This document shows positions 8,809-17,305 of a stretch of DNA of 64,000 nucleotides, piece by piece. This DNA is from Paraburkholderia eburnea (GTDB lineage Bacteria > Pseudomonadota > Gammaproteobacteria > Burkholderiales > Burkholderiaceae), in contig NZ_PQGA01000006.1 of NCBI RefSeq assembly GCF_002917095.1, positions 1 to 64,000 of the forward strand, written 5' to 3'. The notes beneath the pieces are model-generated. The model searched no databases. It had not been told where the DNA came from and worked only from the letters and a program-made list of their open reading frames with translations. How positions within the stretch are numbered: position 1 is the first letter of the stretch; each line of letters opens with the position of its first letter. The position numbers and the translations under genes were made by a program.

Positions 8809-8823
8809 GCGACGAGGGCCGTC

Positions 8824-9717
8824 ATGTTCACGGACCGCATGAGCAACGTACTGGACCTGCAGCAGCGCCTCGCGCGTCACGGCTACATCGCCGAGCGCAG
8901 CCTCGCGGCCACCTTGCTGCTGGCGCTGGAAATGCGGCGGCCCCTACTGCTCGAAGGTGAAGCGGGGGTCGGCAAGACGGAAGTCGCCAAGGCGCTCGCG
9001 CGGCTGTCGGACACGCGGCTGATCCGGCTTCAATGCCATGAAGGACTCGACGTCCATTCGGCGCTGTACGAGTGGAATTACCAGCATCAACTGCTCGCCA
9101 TCAAGCTGCTCGAACAGGACGACCGGCCGCTCGCCAGCAAGGAACAGGACATTTTCTCCGAGCGCTATCTGCTTAAGCGCCCACTGCTGGAAGCGATCAC
9201 GACGACCCCCGCCCCCGTTCTGTTGATCGATGAAATCGACCGCACGGATGAAGCATTCGAAGCCTATCTTCTTGAGCTGCTGTCCGACTTCCAGATATCG
9301 ATTCCGGAACTGGGCGTGATCCGCGCGACCGAGCGGCCCATCGTGATCCTGACCTCCAACGGCACCCGCGAGATTTCCGACGCGCTGCGCCGCCGCTGCC
9401 TGTATCACTACGTCGACTACCCGGACTTCGGGAAGGAACTGGCGATCGTGCGCGCACAGGCGCCGGAGATGCCGACGAAACTGGCGCAACAGGTGGTCGA
9501 ATTCGTCCAGGCGGTTCGGCAGATGGACATCCAGAAAAAACCCGGCATCGCCGAGACACTGGATTGGGCGGCGGCACTCCTGCGTCTCGGCGTCAGCACC
9601 TTCGACGAAGAGGGTATCGACCGGATCATGGATTCGCTGTCGGCACTGGTGAAGACCCGCGACGATCAGGCGGGCTTCACGCGTCCAGTGGTTGAGCGAC
9701 TGGCGGCCGCATGCTGA
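8824..9717 (+). CDS. coxD: CoxD, MoxR-type AAA+ ATPase
   Basis: A 297-residue AAA+ ATPase. Walker A is GEAGVGKT (residues 45-52), Walker B LLIDEID (133-139), and the sensor region is 'VILTSNGTREISDALRRRC'. CoxD is needed for maturation (sulfuration and copper insertion) of the CO dehydrogenase active site and works with the VWA protein CoxE. Its last codons overlap coxE (ATGCTGA, 9711-9717), indicating translational coupling. GAGGG precedes the start. Confidence 0.94.
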   Translation: MFTDRMSNVLDLQQRLARHGYIAERSLAATLLLALEMRRPLLLEGEAGVGKTEVAKALARLSDTRLIRLQCHEGLDVHSALYEWNYQHQLLAIKLLEQDDRPLASKEQDIFSERYLLKRPLLEAITTTPAPVLLIDEIDRTDEAFEAYLLELLSDFQISIPELGVIRATERPIVILTSNGTREISDALRRRCLYHYVDYPDFGKELAIVRAQAPEMPTKLAQQVVEFVQAVRQMDIQKKPGIAETLDWAAALLRLGVSTFDEEGIDRIMDSLSALVKTRDDQAGFTRPVVERLAAAC

Positions 9718-10910
9718 CCGATAGCCACTACGCCACCGACACGGCGCCGCCCGAACTGGCCGACGCCATGATGTCCCGCTATGTCGGCTTCGCGGGATGG
9801 CTGCGCGAGAACGGCTTTCATGTCACGAGCAGCGACATGGCTGGGGCGATGGACGTCGCTCAGCGTACAGGGCAATTCGATAGCCTGCTGTTGCGCTGGA
9901 GCCTGCGCGCGTGGCTTTGCTCACGCGCCGAAGAATGGCGGCGTTTCGATGAACTCTTCGATGCCTGGTTTCTCGCGCCAAATCGCCATGCCCTGGTCGA
10001 AACGCGTGTGGGCGGCGCAGGCAAACTGACGACCCATGGCGACGGCGCGGCACGCGATACCAGCGAAGGCACGCCGCTGTCCCTGGTGGGCCATGGCGCC
10101 GATGCCGCGCAGGCCGACGGCAAGACGGCCGAGCACGGCATGAGCCGTGAAACGTCGCTCATGCATGCGGATTTCCGGCACCTGAATCAGCCCGACGAAC
10201 TGTTCGCCATCGACGAAGCCATCAGGCGTTTCGTGCAGCGGTTGCGCGGCATACAGATGCGTCGCGAACGACGCGCGGCGTCAGGCCGTGCCATCGACAT
10301 GGCGCGCACCATCCGCCTGAGCGTGGCTCACGGCGGCGTGCCGCTGGAACTCGCGTGGCGCCGCAAACAGCGCGTGCGGCCGCGCATCGTCATGCTGCTG
10401 GACGTGAGCCGTTCGATGAGCCTGTACAGCTTCTTCTTTCTGCGGCTTGCGCGGGTGATCAGCGCGCGCCTGTCGGATGTGCATTGCTTCATTTTTCACA
10501 CTCAGCTCGTCGGTGTTGCGCAGGCGTTGCGCGACCCCGACCCGTGGCGTTCACAGGAACGGCTGCAACTGCTCTCGGCCGGCTGGGCCGGCGGCACGCG
10601 CATAGGCGACAGTCTCGACGAATTCAACCAGCGGCACGCGGCCGCGCTGCTGCACTCGCGCACCGCCGTCATGATCGTCAGCGACGGCTACGACGCAGGC
10701 GACCCGGCGCTTCTGCAACAGGCGCTGCGCAAGATGCGGCGCCGTTGCCGGTACATCGTCTGGCTGAATCCGCTCGCCGGCCGTCCCGGCTTCACGCCGA
10801 GCAGCGTCGGCATGGCGGCCGCCATGCCTTATCTCGACCTCATGACCGGCGCGAGCGATCTCGTCAGTCTGGAGCGCGTGCTGCCGCACGTGTTGTCCCT
10901 TTTGCAATGA
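9711..10910 (+). CDS. coxE: CoxE, von Willebrand A domain maturation protein
   Basis: A 399-residue VWA_CoxE protein. The C-terminal half carries the metal-ion-dependent adhesion site DVSRS (Asp231, Ser233, Ser235), followed by LYSFFFLRLARV and later 'SAGWAGGTRIGDSL'. MoxR/VWA pairs act as metal-insertion chaperones, and in cox clusters CoxD-CoxE mature the [CuSMoO2] centre. It overlaps coxD at its start and coxF at its stop (ATGA at 10907-10910). Confidence 0.93.
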   Translation: MLTDSHYATDTAPPELADAMMSRYVGFAGWLRENGFHVTSSDMAGAMDVAQRTGQFDSLLLRWSLRAWLCSRAEEWRRFDELFDAWFLAPNRHALVETRVGGAGKLTTHGDGAARDTSEGTPLSLVGHGADAAQADGKTAEHGMSRETSLMHADFRHLNQPDELFAIDEAIRRFVQRLRGIQMRRERRAASGRAIDMARTIRLSVAHGGVPLELAWRRKQRVRPRIVMLLDVSRSMSLYSFFFLRLARVISARLSDVHCFIFHTQLVGVAQALRDPDPWRSQERLQLLSAGWAGGTRIGDSLDEFNQRHAAALLHSRTAVMIVSDGYDAGDPALLQQALRKMRRRCRYIVWLNPLAGRPGFTPSSVGMAAAMPYLDLMTGASDLVSLERVLPHVLSLLQ

Positions 10911-12004
10911 GCCGCGCCATGAACTCGTCAATGAATTCCGCGATCAACGCCGAGGCGCTGATCCAGCTCGAACAAAGGCTCACCGAAGAGGCGCGCCCGT
11001 TCGCCGTGACCACTGTGATCCGGGCGCTGCCGCCCACGTCGACGTGGGTCGGCGCGCAAGCGGTAGTGGAAAACGACGGCACGCTGCATGGCTGGATCGG
11101 CGGCGGCTGCTCCCGGGCGATCGTGGTCCAGGCCGCGCAGGAATCGATGCGATCGGGCCAGCCAAAACTGATTCGCATCAGCAATTCGGAGATCGCGCCG
11201 GAGTCCGGCGTGGAGCATCATGCGATGCCCTGCGCGAGCAACGGCACGATCGAACTCTTCATTCAGCCGTCGGTGCCCGCGCCCGCCGTGCTCATACTCG
11301 GCTCGACGCCCGCCGCCCTCGAAGCCTGCGTGCTCGCGCAACGCATGGGCTTGCGCGTCCATGCTGCAGCGAGCGTGACCGAGCCGTTTGCGCCGCTCGG
11401 CATACCACGGGTCATCCAGGGTTTCGATGCCGACGCGTTGCGCCTGCTGAGGCCGCAACTGATTCTCGTCGCCACTCAGGGCGACAGTGACGAGGAGGCA
11501 CTTGAGGCCGCCTTGCGAACCTCGGCGGCAGCCGTGCTGCTGATCGCAAGCCAGCGCAAGTCGGATCAACTGCGCGACACGATGCGCGCACGCGGTATCA
11601 CGGAAGAGCGGCTCGCCGCGCTGCATGCCCCTGCCGGACCTCGCATTCATGCACGCACGCCACAGGAAATCGCGCTTGGCGCGGTGGCGGGACTCGTGAT
11701 GCTGCGCCGGATGCTGGAACAGGCCGCTGCCGATACGCCGGACCAACACGCCGCCGGAGCCGACGTACTGCCTGTGCTGCCCGCCGTGCCGCCGTGCGAA
11801 TCGATGGCGTCGGTCGAACCGCCCGCGCGCTACGTCAATCCGGTGTGCGGGATGAGCATCGATATCGCATCGGCGAAGCACGTCGTCGAGGCTGGCGGGC
11901 AGCGCGTGTATTTCTGCTGCGATAGCTGCAAGCTGGAGTTCGAGCGCGCGCCCGACAAATATCTGGCGATCGTCGAGGATCGGCGACAACGGGAGGTCGT
12001 ATGA
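10907..12004 (+). CDS. coxF: CoxF, XdhC/CoxI-family protein with C-terminal YHS domain
   Basis: A 365-residue protein with an XdhC N-terminal domain (TVIRALPPTSTWVGAQAVVENDGTLHGWIGGGC...), a Rossmann-like XdhC C-domain (VLILGSTPAALEACVLAQRMG...), and an added YHS metal-binding domain (residues ~310-360; NPVCGMSID... VYFCCDSCKLEFE). XdhC proteins hold and sulfurate the molybdenum cofactor before insertion. The YHS domain suggests metal handling, perhaps copper for the Mo-Cu centre, which is inference. The start is the ATG overlapping the coxE stop; the stop overlaps the next gene (ATGA). Confidence 0.85.
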   Translation: MSRAMNSSMNSAINAEALIQLEQRLTEEARPFAVTTVIRALPPTSTWVGAQAVVENDGTLHGWIGGGCSRAIVVQAAQESMRSGQPKLIRISNSEIAPESGVEHHAMPCASNGTIELFIQPSVPAPAVLILGSTPAALEACVLAQRMGLRVHAAASVTEPFAPLGIPRVIQGFDADALRLLRPQLILVATQGDSDEEALEAALRTSAAAVLLIASQRKSDQLRDTMRARGITEERLAALHAPAGPRIHARTPQEIALGAVAGLVMLRRMLEQAAADTPDQHAAGADVLPVLPAVPPCESMASVEPPARYVNPVCGMSIDIASAKHVVEAGGQRVYFCCDSCKLEFERAPDKYLAIVEDRRQREVV

Positions 12005-12651
12005 ACGCTACAACGGCGCCGCTATTCTCCGCTGTAATGCTGGCCGCGGGCACCTCATCACGGATGCAGGGCCGCCACAAGCTCCTGCTGCCGATCGATG
12101 GCGAACCCGCGGTCAGGCGCACCGTGCGCGTGCTGCTCGAGGCCGGCCCCGAAGAAATCGTGGTCGTGACCGGTTTCAACGGCCGCGCCGTCATCGAAGC
12201 ACTCGACGGCTTGCCGGTGAGATTCCAGTTCAATCCGTATTACGAGCAAGGCCAGATGACCTCGGTGGCGGCGGGCGTGGCGGCGCTCAACGCGCCGTGC
12301 AACGTCGTGCTGGTGTGTCTCGCCGATCAGGTCCTGCTCGAACCCGGCGACTACCGCGAACTGATCGACGCTTACGGCACGATGCCCTATGGTTCCATCC
12401 TGGTGCCTTCGTGCAATGGGCAGCGCGGCAACCCAGTGGCGTTTTCGTCGAGCTACGCGACGGAGGTGGTCAGCGGACATGTGAACCCCGGCTGCAAGAA
12501 ATTGATCGCGGAGCATCCCGACGAAGTGTTCGTCCATGAAGCAAAACACGACCGATTTGCGATCGACATGGATACGCCCGAGGATTACGCACGCGTCCTC
12601 GCGCGGTTGGCGTCTATGCCAGAGACGGTTCCTGACAGACTTTCGACATGA
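12001..12651 (+). CDS. MocA-like molybdenum cofactor cytidylyltransferase
   Basis: A 216-residue MobA/MocA-type nucleotidyltransferase. The N-terminal 'VMLAAGTSSRMQGRHKLLLPIDG' is the LAAGxSxRMGxxK-type NTP-binding loop, and 'VLVCLADQVLLEP' matches the metal-binding region. CO dehydrogenase uses the cytosine dinucleotide form of molybdopterin, so a dedicated CTP:molybdopterin transferase in the operon makes sense. The start overlaps the coxF stop and the stop overlaps the next start, both ATGA. The pyridine-base specificity was not tested, so MobA-like activity cannot be excluded. Confidence 0.85.
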   Translation: MNATTAPLFSAVMLAAGTSSRMQGRHKLLLPIDGEPAVRRTVRVLLEAGPEEIVVVTGFNGRAVIEALDGLPVRFQFNPYYEQGQMTSVAAGVAALNAPCNVVLVCLADQVLLEPGDYRELIDAYGTMPYGSILVPSCNGQRGNPVAFSSSYATEVVSGHVNPGCKKLIAEHPDEVFVHEAKHDRFAIDMDTPEDYARVLARLASMPETVPDRLST

Positions 12652-13346
12652 AACCGCGTTCTCTGGCCATTCCGACGATCTTCAGGCGAGGGCCCGATTC
12701 GCACCTTGCGTGGCTGGCCGCTGTCGTCGGGCCGTGGGCTGCGCTGGCCGCGCTTCGGCCAGGCGCAACAGGACTGCCGTTGCCTGCGCTGTGCCTCGCA
12801 CCCTGCCTCGCGCTCGCTGGCTGGTTGGTGCTGCGCCGTCTGTCGTCCACCGATCCCGAAGCACACCTGTCGCGAAACATGCTGCTGTTCGGAACGTTCG
12901 GGATGCTCGCGGGATTGGCGCTGGACGCCCGCGGCCCCGGCCTGGCGTTGATCGCGTCGCAGTGCGGCGCGGGCGCGACGCCCGGGCCTCTCCAGGTTTC
13001 GTACCTGCATTGGCGCGCGCTGCCTGCGATGCACATCGGTATGTTGTCCTTTGGATTGAGCGCCGTGGCCCTGCGCGGACTGACAAGATCCGGTACACAT
13101 CCATCGCTGTGCGTCGCGTCTCTGCGTCACGCCGCCTGCCCGGTCTGGATGCTCGTCGGCATGACCTTCGGCTCGATAGTTTGCGAACGCTCCGGTATGG
13201 GGTTCATCGGCGGCTCGACGTTCGATGGAAGCGCGGTCGTCATGCTCGGCGGCATGTTCGCGGGAATGGTCTGGGGCATGGTCGCCCATGCGGCATTCCA
13301 TCGTGCCAGCAAACGACTACGTAGAACCACGATTCCGGCAACCTGA
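12648..13346 (+). CDS. Unknown multi-pass membrane protein of the cox operon
   Basis: A 232-residue hydrophobic protein that I do not recognise. It has about six probable membrane segments, for example LAWLAAVVGPWAALAAL, 'LCLAPCLALAGWLVL' and 'VVMLGGMFAGMVWGMVAHAAF', with histidines and methionines in several of them. The start overlaps the upstream MocA-like gene (ATGA) and coxI follows 6 bp later, so it is co-translated with the maturation genes. It occupies the position where other cox clusters carry membrane proteins such as CoxK but is not obviously homologous. A membrane-anchor or metal-transport role is conjecture. Confidence 0.75.
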   Translation: MKPRSLAIPTIFRRGPDSHLAWLAAVVGPWAALAALRPGATGLPLPALCLAPCLALAGWLVLRRLSSTDPEAHLSRNMLLFGTFGMLAGLALDARGPGLALIASQCGAGATPGPLQVSYLHWRALPAMHIGMLSFGLSAVALRGLTRSGTHPSLCVASLRHAACPVWMLVGMTFGSIVCERSGMGFIGGSTFDGSAVVMLGGMFAGMVWGMVAHAAFHRASKRLRRTTIPAT

Positions 13347-13352
13347 TCTCGA

Positions 13353-14372
13353 ATGGATAGCACCGATCACCTCGTCCTCAAGGCCTGCATCGAATGGCTC
13401 GCAACCGGGCGTCGGGTTGCGCTCGCGACTGTGGTGCAAACATGGGGCTCCGCTCCCAGGCCGCTGGGTGCGTGGGTTGCGATTCGCGATGACGGGCAAC
13501 TGGTCGGCTCGGTGTCGGGCGGATGCGTGGAAGACGACCTGATCGATCGGGTCAATCGCGATATCCTCGCGACCACGTTGCCACAGAGCGTCCTTTATGG
13601 CGTCTCCCGTGAAGAAGCCGCGCGCTTCGGCCTGCCCTGCGGCGGCACGCTGCGTCTTGTCGTCGAACCGCGTCCCGAATACGAGGTGATGCGAATGCTG
13701 CTCGAACGCACAGCTGCCAGGAAGCTCACAGCGCGCGTACTGGATATGGATACAGGCAAGTCGACCTTGTGCGACACGGATTGTACCGATACGCTTTTTT
13801 TTGATGGTCGCATCATGCGGGCAATTCATGGTCCGCGCTGGCGCCTGGTACTGGTCGGCGCGGGTCAGTTATCGCAATATGTTGCCCAGATTGCGATCGG
13901 CGCGGACTATGACGTCGTTGTGATCGATCCGCGCGAGGAGTTTCGTGCAACCTTCGGCCTACCCAGCGTCACGGTGTCGTGCGGAATGCCAGACGATGTC
14001 ATCGCCGAACTGCAAATTGACGCTCATACCGCGATCGTAGGCCTGACCCACGATCCGAAACTCGATGATATGGCCTTGATGGAAGCGTTGAAATCACCGG
14101 CTTTCTATGTGGGCGCACTGGGCAGCCGAATCAACACCGAAAGACGAAAGGAACGTCTGCTTGAATTCGACCTGACGCGTGCGCAGGTCGACAGATTGCA
14201 GGGGCCGACCGGCCTGTTCATCGGCTCGCGCACGCCGGCGGAAATTGCAATCTCCATCCTGGCAGAGATCACCGCAGCCAAATATCAAGTGCCGGTCTTG
14301 CAGCGTCGATCGATCCCAGAAGTGCTACTGATAGAACGCGCGCGTTGCATCGACTCGCTTTCGACGGTGTAG
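13353..14372 (+). CDS. coxI: CoxI, XdhC-family molybdenum cofactor maturation protein
   Basis: A 339-residue protein with the full XdhC/CoxI architecture: N-terminal domain (RRVALATVVQTWGSAPRPLG... SVSGGCVEDD, residues ~17-60) and C-terminal NAD-like Rossmann domain (LVLVGAGQLSQYVAQIAIGADYDVVVIDPR, about residue 165 on). It is thought to bind Mo-cofactor and assist its sulfuration and insertion into the large subunit. This operon thus holds two XdhC-type proteins, this one without and CoxF with a YHS domain. It is the last gene of the cox operon. Confidence 0.9.
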   Translation: MDSTDHLVLKACIEWLATGRRVALATVVQTWGSAPRPLGAWVAIRDDGQLVGSVSGGCVEDDLIDRVNRDILATTLPQSVLYGVSREEAARFGLPCGGTLRLVVEPRPEYEVMRMLLERTAARKLTARVLDMDTGKSTLCDTDCTDTLFFDGRIMRAIHGPRWRLVLVGAGQLSQYVAQIAIGADYDVVVIDPREEFRATFGLPSVTVSCGMPDDVIAELQIDAHTAIVGLTHDPKLDDMALMEALKSPAFYVGALGSRINTERRKERLLEFDLTRAQVDRLQGPTGLFIGSRTPAEIAISILAEITAAKYQVPVLQRRSIPEVLLIERARCIDSLSTV

Positions 14373-14416
14373 CAAATTCGCGTCTTTGCGAGCCGCATAG
14401 ACGTTCACATAGACGT

Positions 14417-14938
14417 TCAATCAGCTTCGGGTACCGATGACTGTTCAGCGATCAGGTAGGTAAGCCCGTGCAGCTCGCCTACGATACGCTGGCGCAATTC
14501 GCACGTCGCATGAGGATGGGTCATCAATGCCCAATAGGCACCGGCCGTCCCGCCGCATCGCCGCGCCGCAGTCCACAGTCGGTGCAGCTCGTTCTCATCG
14601 CGCGCATGATCGAAGCGCCTGATTTCTCCATCGTAACGATTGTCCAGCATCTCGTGCAGCGCCTCGGCGCCCCGACCTTCTTCGGCGGCGATTTGCACTG
14701 CGGCATGGTGCATCTCGAAGGGGCTCGCCCGATCTGGGTCAAGCCCCGCGAAGCGCGCAACAATTTCGTGCAGATCTACGTTGGCGAGGCACGTACCGAT
14801 CACCGAACAGTGAATGTATGAATCGAGCTCGCTCAATCGCGTACGCCGGGAGCCACTGCGGTGGAGCTGTCCGGATGGCGACTGTTTCGTGTTTTCCGCA
14901 CCTGGCGCGTGCGCACGTCGAAATCGTTGATCATGCAT
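14417..14938 (-). CDS. Conserved protein of unknown function
   Basis: A soluble, helical protein of about 173 residues. The conserved-looking core starts at 'LSELDSYIHCSVIGTCL' and continues through 'MHHAAVQIAAEEGRGAEALHEMLDNRYDGEIRRFDHARDENEL', 'GAYWALMTHPHAT' and 'ELHGLTYLIAEQ'. The His/Cys/Asp pattern (SYIHCSVIGTC, RFDHARDENE, THPHAT) could bind metal, but no family is recognised. The ATG at 14938 is preferred; the frame is open to a TTG at 14959. It is convergent with the cox operon and beside IS debris. Confidence 0.6.
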   Translation of the reverse strand: MHDQRFRRAHAPGAENTKQSPSGQLHRSGSRRTRLSELDSYIHCSVIGTCLANVDLHEIVARFAGLDPDRASPFEMHHAAVQIAAEEGRGAEALHEMLDNRYDGEIRRFDHARDENELHRLWTAARRCGGTAGAYWALMTHPHATCELRQRIVGELHGLTYLIAEQSSVPEAD

Positions 14939-15019
14939 GGGAGTTCTCGCCTCAGGCAACCGGAATCGGCCGGAACATGATTTCGTAATATACAGCGAAA
15001 TATAACGAATTGCGTAGAC

Positions 15020-15237
15020 GCCCGGTGTTGTGGCGCGTTGGGCGCGTGGCCGCCTAGCGCTCCTGTTCGCTGGAGCACGCTTCTATGCCAATGAGGCACG
15101 CAGGCAACTGCGCGATCGAGATCCTCAACTGATCGCGGTACATGCGGTTTGATCTGCATCGCTTTACCGGTCTCATCTACCCCGTGACCGGTGAAGACGT
15201 TCTTCGCAAGATCGATTCCGATAGCGGCAATAGGCAT
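15020..15237 (-). pseudogene. IS110-family transposase, N-terminal remnant
   Basis: Reading from 15237, 'MPIAAIGIDLAKNVFTGHGVDETGKA' is the DEDD-type N-terminus of IS110/IS1111 transposases. After about 45 codons the family sequence continues only after a frame change (LIGIEACS) and then hits stops. The rest of the gene is absent. A decayed insertion sequence. Confidence 0.75.
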
Positions 15238-15494
15238 GGACTTCCCCTCTCGCTGGTGTCGGCGAACCGTACGCGAGAGGTCGATTTCTCCACGGCGACG
15301 CAACTCGGCTGATAACGCGCAGTGGATGCGTTGCCAGACGCTGGCGGGTAGCCACACAACGAGTCTTGTCCACTGGTTGAGGCGCCACGGCACCTGGAGA
15401 CAACTAAACAGCATCTGGAAAACGCGGAAGGGATCCCGTTTGAATTTAATAAATAATTTGTCGTATTACGGTTGATTATTAACGATCGTCACAA

Positions 15495-15528
15495 ACTACA
15501 CGACATTACGGTTATAATGTCGTGTAGT
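15495..15528. repeat. Perfect 13-8-13 inverted repeat at recombinase promoter
   Basis: Arms ACTACACGACATT (15495-15507) and AATGTCGTGTAGT (15516-15528) are exact inverted repeats separated by an 8-bp spacer, ACGGTTAT. This is the geometry of a tyrosine-recombinase crossover site such as loxP. It lies immediately upstream of a tyrosine recombinase gene and contains a perfect TATAAT (15513-15518), so it could instead be, or also be, an autoregulatory operator. ATTACGGTT in the site also occurs just upstream, near 15465. Confidence 0.6.
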
Positions 15529-15579
15529 GTTAGATCAGAAAATTTGCAAAGCCCGCGCTCCATCTGGAGCCATCCCGAC

Positions 15580-16785
15580 GTGAAAACCTCCGAAATTGTC
15601 ACCATCCAGCCGGTCGAGTCGCTGATCGTGCCAACGGCGCTCGACGGACGCATGGGCACGAATCGAGGCGAAGCCGGCAAGTCACAGCTCTCGGCCGACA
15701 ACGATCTCGATGCTGTCCGGGCCTGGCTCACGAACTACGCCGACACCAAAACGACGTTCGACAACTATCGCAAGGAAGCCGAACGCCTGCTGCTATGGGG
15801 TGTCGCCCAACTGGGCAAGCCGCTTTCGTCGCTCACGCACGAAGACCTGCTGGTATTCAAGACGTTTCTGGCTGACCCGCAGCCGGCGGATCGCTGGATT
15901 TCTGCCAACGGTGGCAAGTATCCCCGTGGGGATGCTCGCTGGCGCCCGTTCAACGGCCCGCTCTCGACAGCCAGTCAGCGTCAGGCGCTCGTCATCCTCA
16001 ATGGCATGTTCACCTGGCTTGTAAGCGCTGGATACCTGCGAGGCAACCCAATGGCCTTGCTGCGGCAGCGAGCCAAACGCTCCGCACCGCGTGTCACGCG
16101 ATACCTTTCGATCTCACTCTGGGATGAAGTCAAGGCCTTCGTCGAACAGCTTCCACGGGAAACGGATGGCGAGCGAGCCTATTACGCGCGCGGTCGCTGG
16201 CTGACGACCTTGTTCTACTTGCAGGGTATGCGGATCTCCGAAGTCGCCGGTGGCCAGATGGGGAATTTCTTCCGGCGCCTGGGGGCAGACGGTCGCGACC
16301 AGTGGTGGCTGGAAACGCTGGGCAAAGGCGACAAGGAGCGCATTGTGCCAGCGTCGCCGGAGCTTATTCAGGAGCTGAAGCGTTACCGTGAGGCGATGGG
16401 CTTGTCCGCCCTGCCCACACGTGCCGATGAAACCCCTCTCATCCTGCCGTTCAGGGGGAAGGCGCGGTGTCTGTCACGCTCGGCCGTTCATGATGCAATC
16501 AAGAGCGTCTTCAGCGGTGCCGCAACCTGGTTGCGCGATCAGGGTCCCGAATTCTCGGATCGCGCCGATGAGCTTGAGCGAGCCTCCGCACACTGGCTGA
16601 GACACACGGCAGGCTCGCATCAGGCTGATGGTGGCGTAGATCTTCGAACGATCCGGGACAACCTTGGACACGTCTCTTTAAATACTACGAGCTTGTATTT
16701 GCATACCGAGGACGACGAACGCTATCGCGAGACGACTGAGCGTCATCGTATGAACTGGGATGGCAAAAAGCGACCGGCTGAATAA
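15580..16785 (+). CDS. Tyrosine site-specific recombinase (phage integrase family)
   Basis: A recombinase of about 401 residues: SAM-like DNA-binding N-domain (AVRAWLTNYADTKTTFDNYRKEAERLLLW) and a catalytic domain with the full set R (GMRISE), K (GKGDKER), HxxR (HWLRHT), H (GHVS) and nucleophile Y (SLYLHTE). I prefer GTG 15580, which has GGAG upstream and lies downstream of the probable TATAAT at 15513-15518. ATGs at 15472 and 15517 are in frame but would lie upstream of the transcription start or inside the palindrome. It borders the fluoride island and may have moved it. Confidence 0.88.
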   Translation: MKTSEIVTIQPVESLIVPTALDGRMGTNRGEAGKSQLSADNDLDAVRAWLTNYADTKTTFDNYRKEAERLLLWGVAQLGKPLSSLTHEDLLVFKTFLADPQPADRWISANGGKYPRGDARWRPFNGPLSTASQRQALVILNGMFTWLVSAGYLRGNPMALLRQRAKRSAPRVTRYLSISLWDEVKAFVEQLPRETDGERAYYARGRWLTTLFYLQGMRISEVAGGQMGNFFRRLGADGRDQWWLETLGKGDKERIVPASPELIQELKRYREAMGLSALPTRADETPLILPFRGKARCLSRSAVHDAIKSVFSGAATWLRDQGPEFSDRADELERASAHWLRHTAGSHQADGGVDLRTIRDNLGHVSLNTTSLYLHTEDDERYRETTERHRMNWDGKKRPAE

Positions 16786-16836
16786 GGATTCGGAATCGAA
16801 GTCGAGAAGCGCTCCAGGTCAGGCGTGGACAATGAG

Positions 16837-16897
16837 CCGTAGGCGCCTCTGACTTCAGCGTGAATCGTCCGGATCAACGTCAGCAACCGCGTATCGG
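16837..16897 (-). pseudogene. Tiny IS3-type OrfB fragment
   Basis: About twenty codons on the minus strand (RLLTLIRTIHAEVRGAYGS) resemble the start of IS3-family OrfB proteins, followed by unrelated sequence. The fragment fills the space between the recombinase and the DUF190 gene. It is too short for certainty. Confidence 0.4.
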
Positions 16898-17305
16898 TCA
16901 GCGCTCTGGCGCTCCGGCGTATCCCTCGAGCGTTGCCACCTCGCACGGAAGAAAGACTGCACGGACGTTCTTGAGACCTTTCCCATGCGTGCCCCAGAAC
17001 TCCCTGACCTTGCTTTCGAGATCGATCAGTTCGATGCAATGCGGGAAGCGATGATGGGCTGTCTCGACATGCTCGTGGTGAAGTCTGTCGCCATTCAGGT
17101 AACCCGCGTGAACGCGATGCAGGACCGCCTGCTCAATACCGGCACGCCTGGCATGATTCAGGAGATGATGTGCCAGGCTCGGGCGCGTGAGGCGTTGCCA
17201 GAAACGCACTGGATGGTGCGCATGCGCGCGCTCTGAATGATGGAAATACAGGCGCAGCGAAATCATTTTTGACATGGTCTGTACGTGAAGGGTTTCGGAA
17301 GTCAC
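16898..17305 (-). CDS. DUF190 (PII-like) protein, CLC-F partner
   Basis: A 135-residue member of the DUF190 family of small PII-like proteins often linked to fluoride-responsive genes (LRLYFHHSERAHAHHPVRFWQRL... HLLNHARRAGIEQAVLHRVHAGY). It is unusually rich in histidine. The GTG start at 17305 overlaps the exporter stop (GTGA), so it is translationally coupled to the fluoride channel and under riboswitch A. An internal ATG at 17275 matches the usual family N-terminus and could be used. It may regulate the exporter or bind a nucleotide; this is inference. Confidence 0.85.
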   Translation of the reverse strand: MTSETLHVQTMSKMISLRLYFHHSERAHAHHPVRFWQRLTRPSLAHHLLNHARRAGIEQAVLHRVHAGYLNGDRLHHEHVETAHHRFPHCIELIDLESKVREFWGTHGKGLKNVRAVFLPCEVATLEGYAGAPER

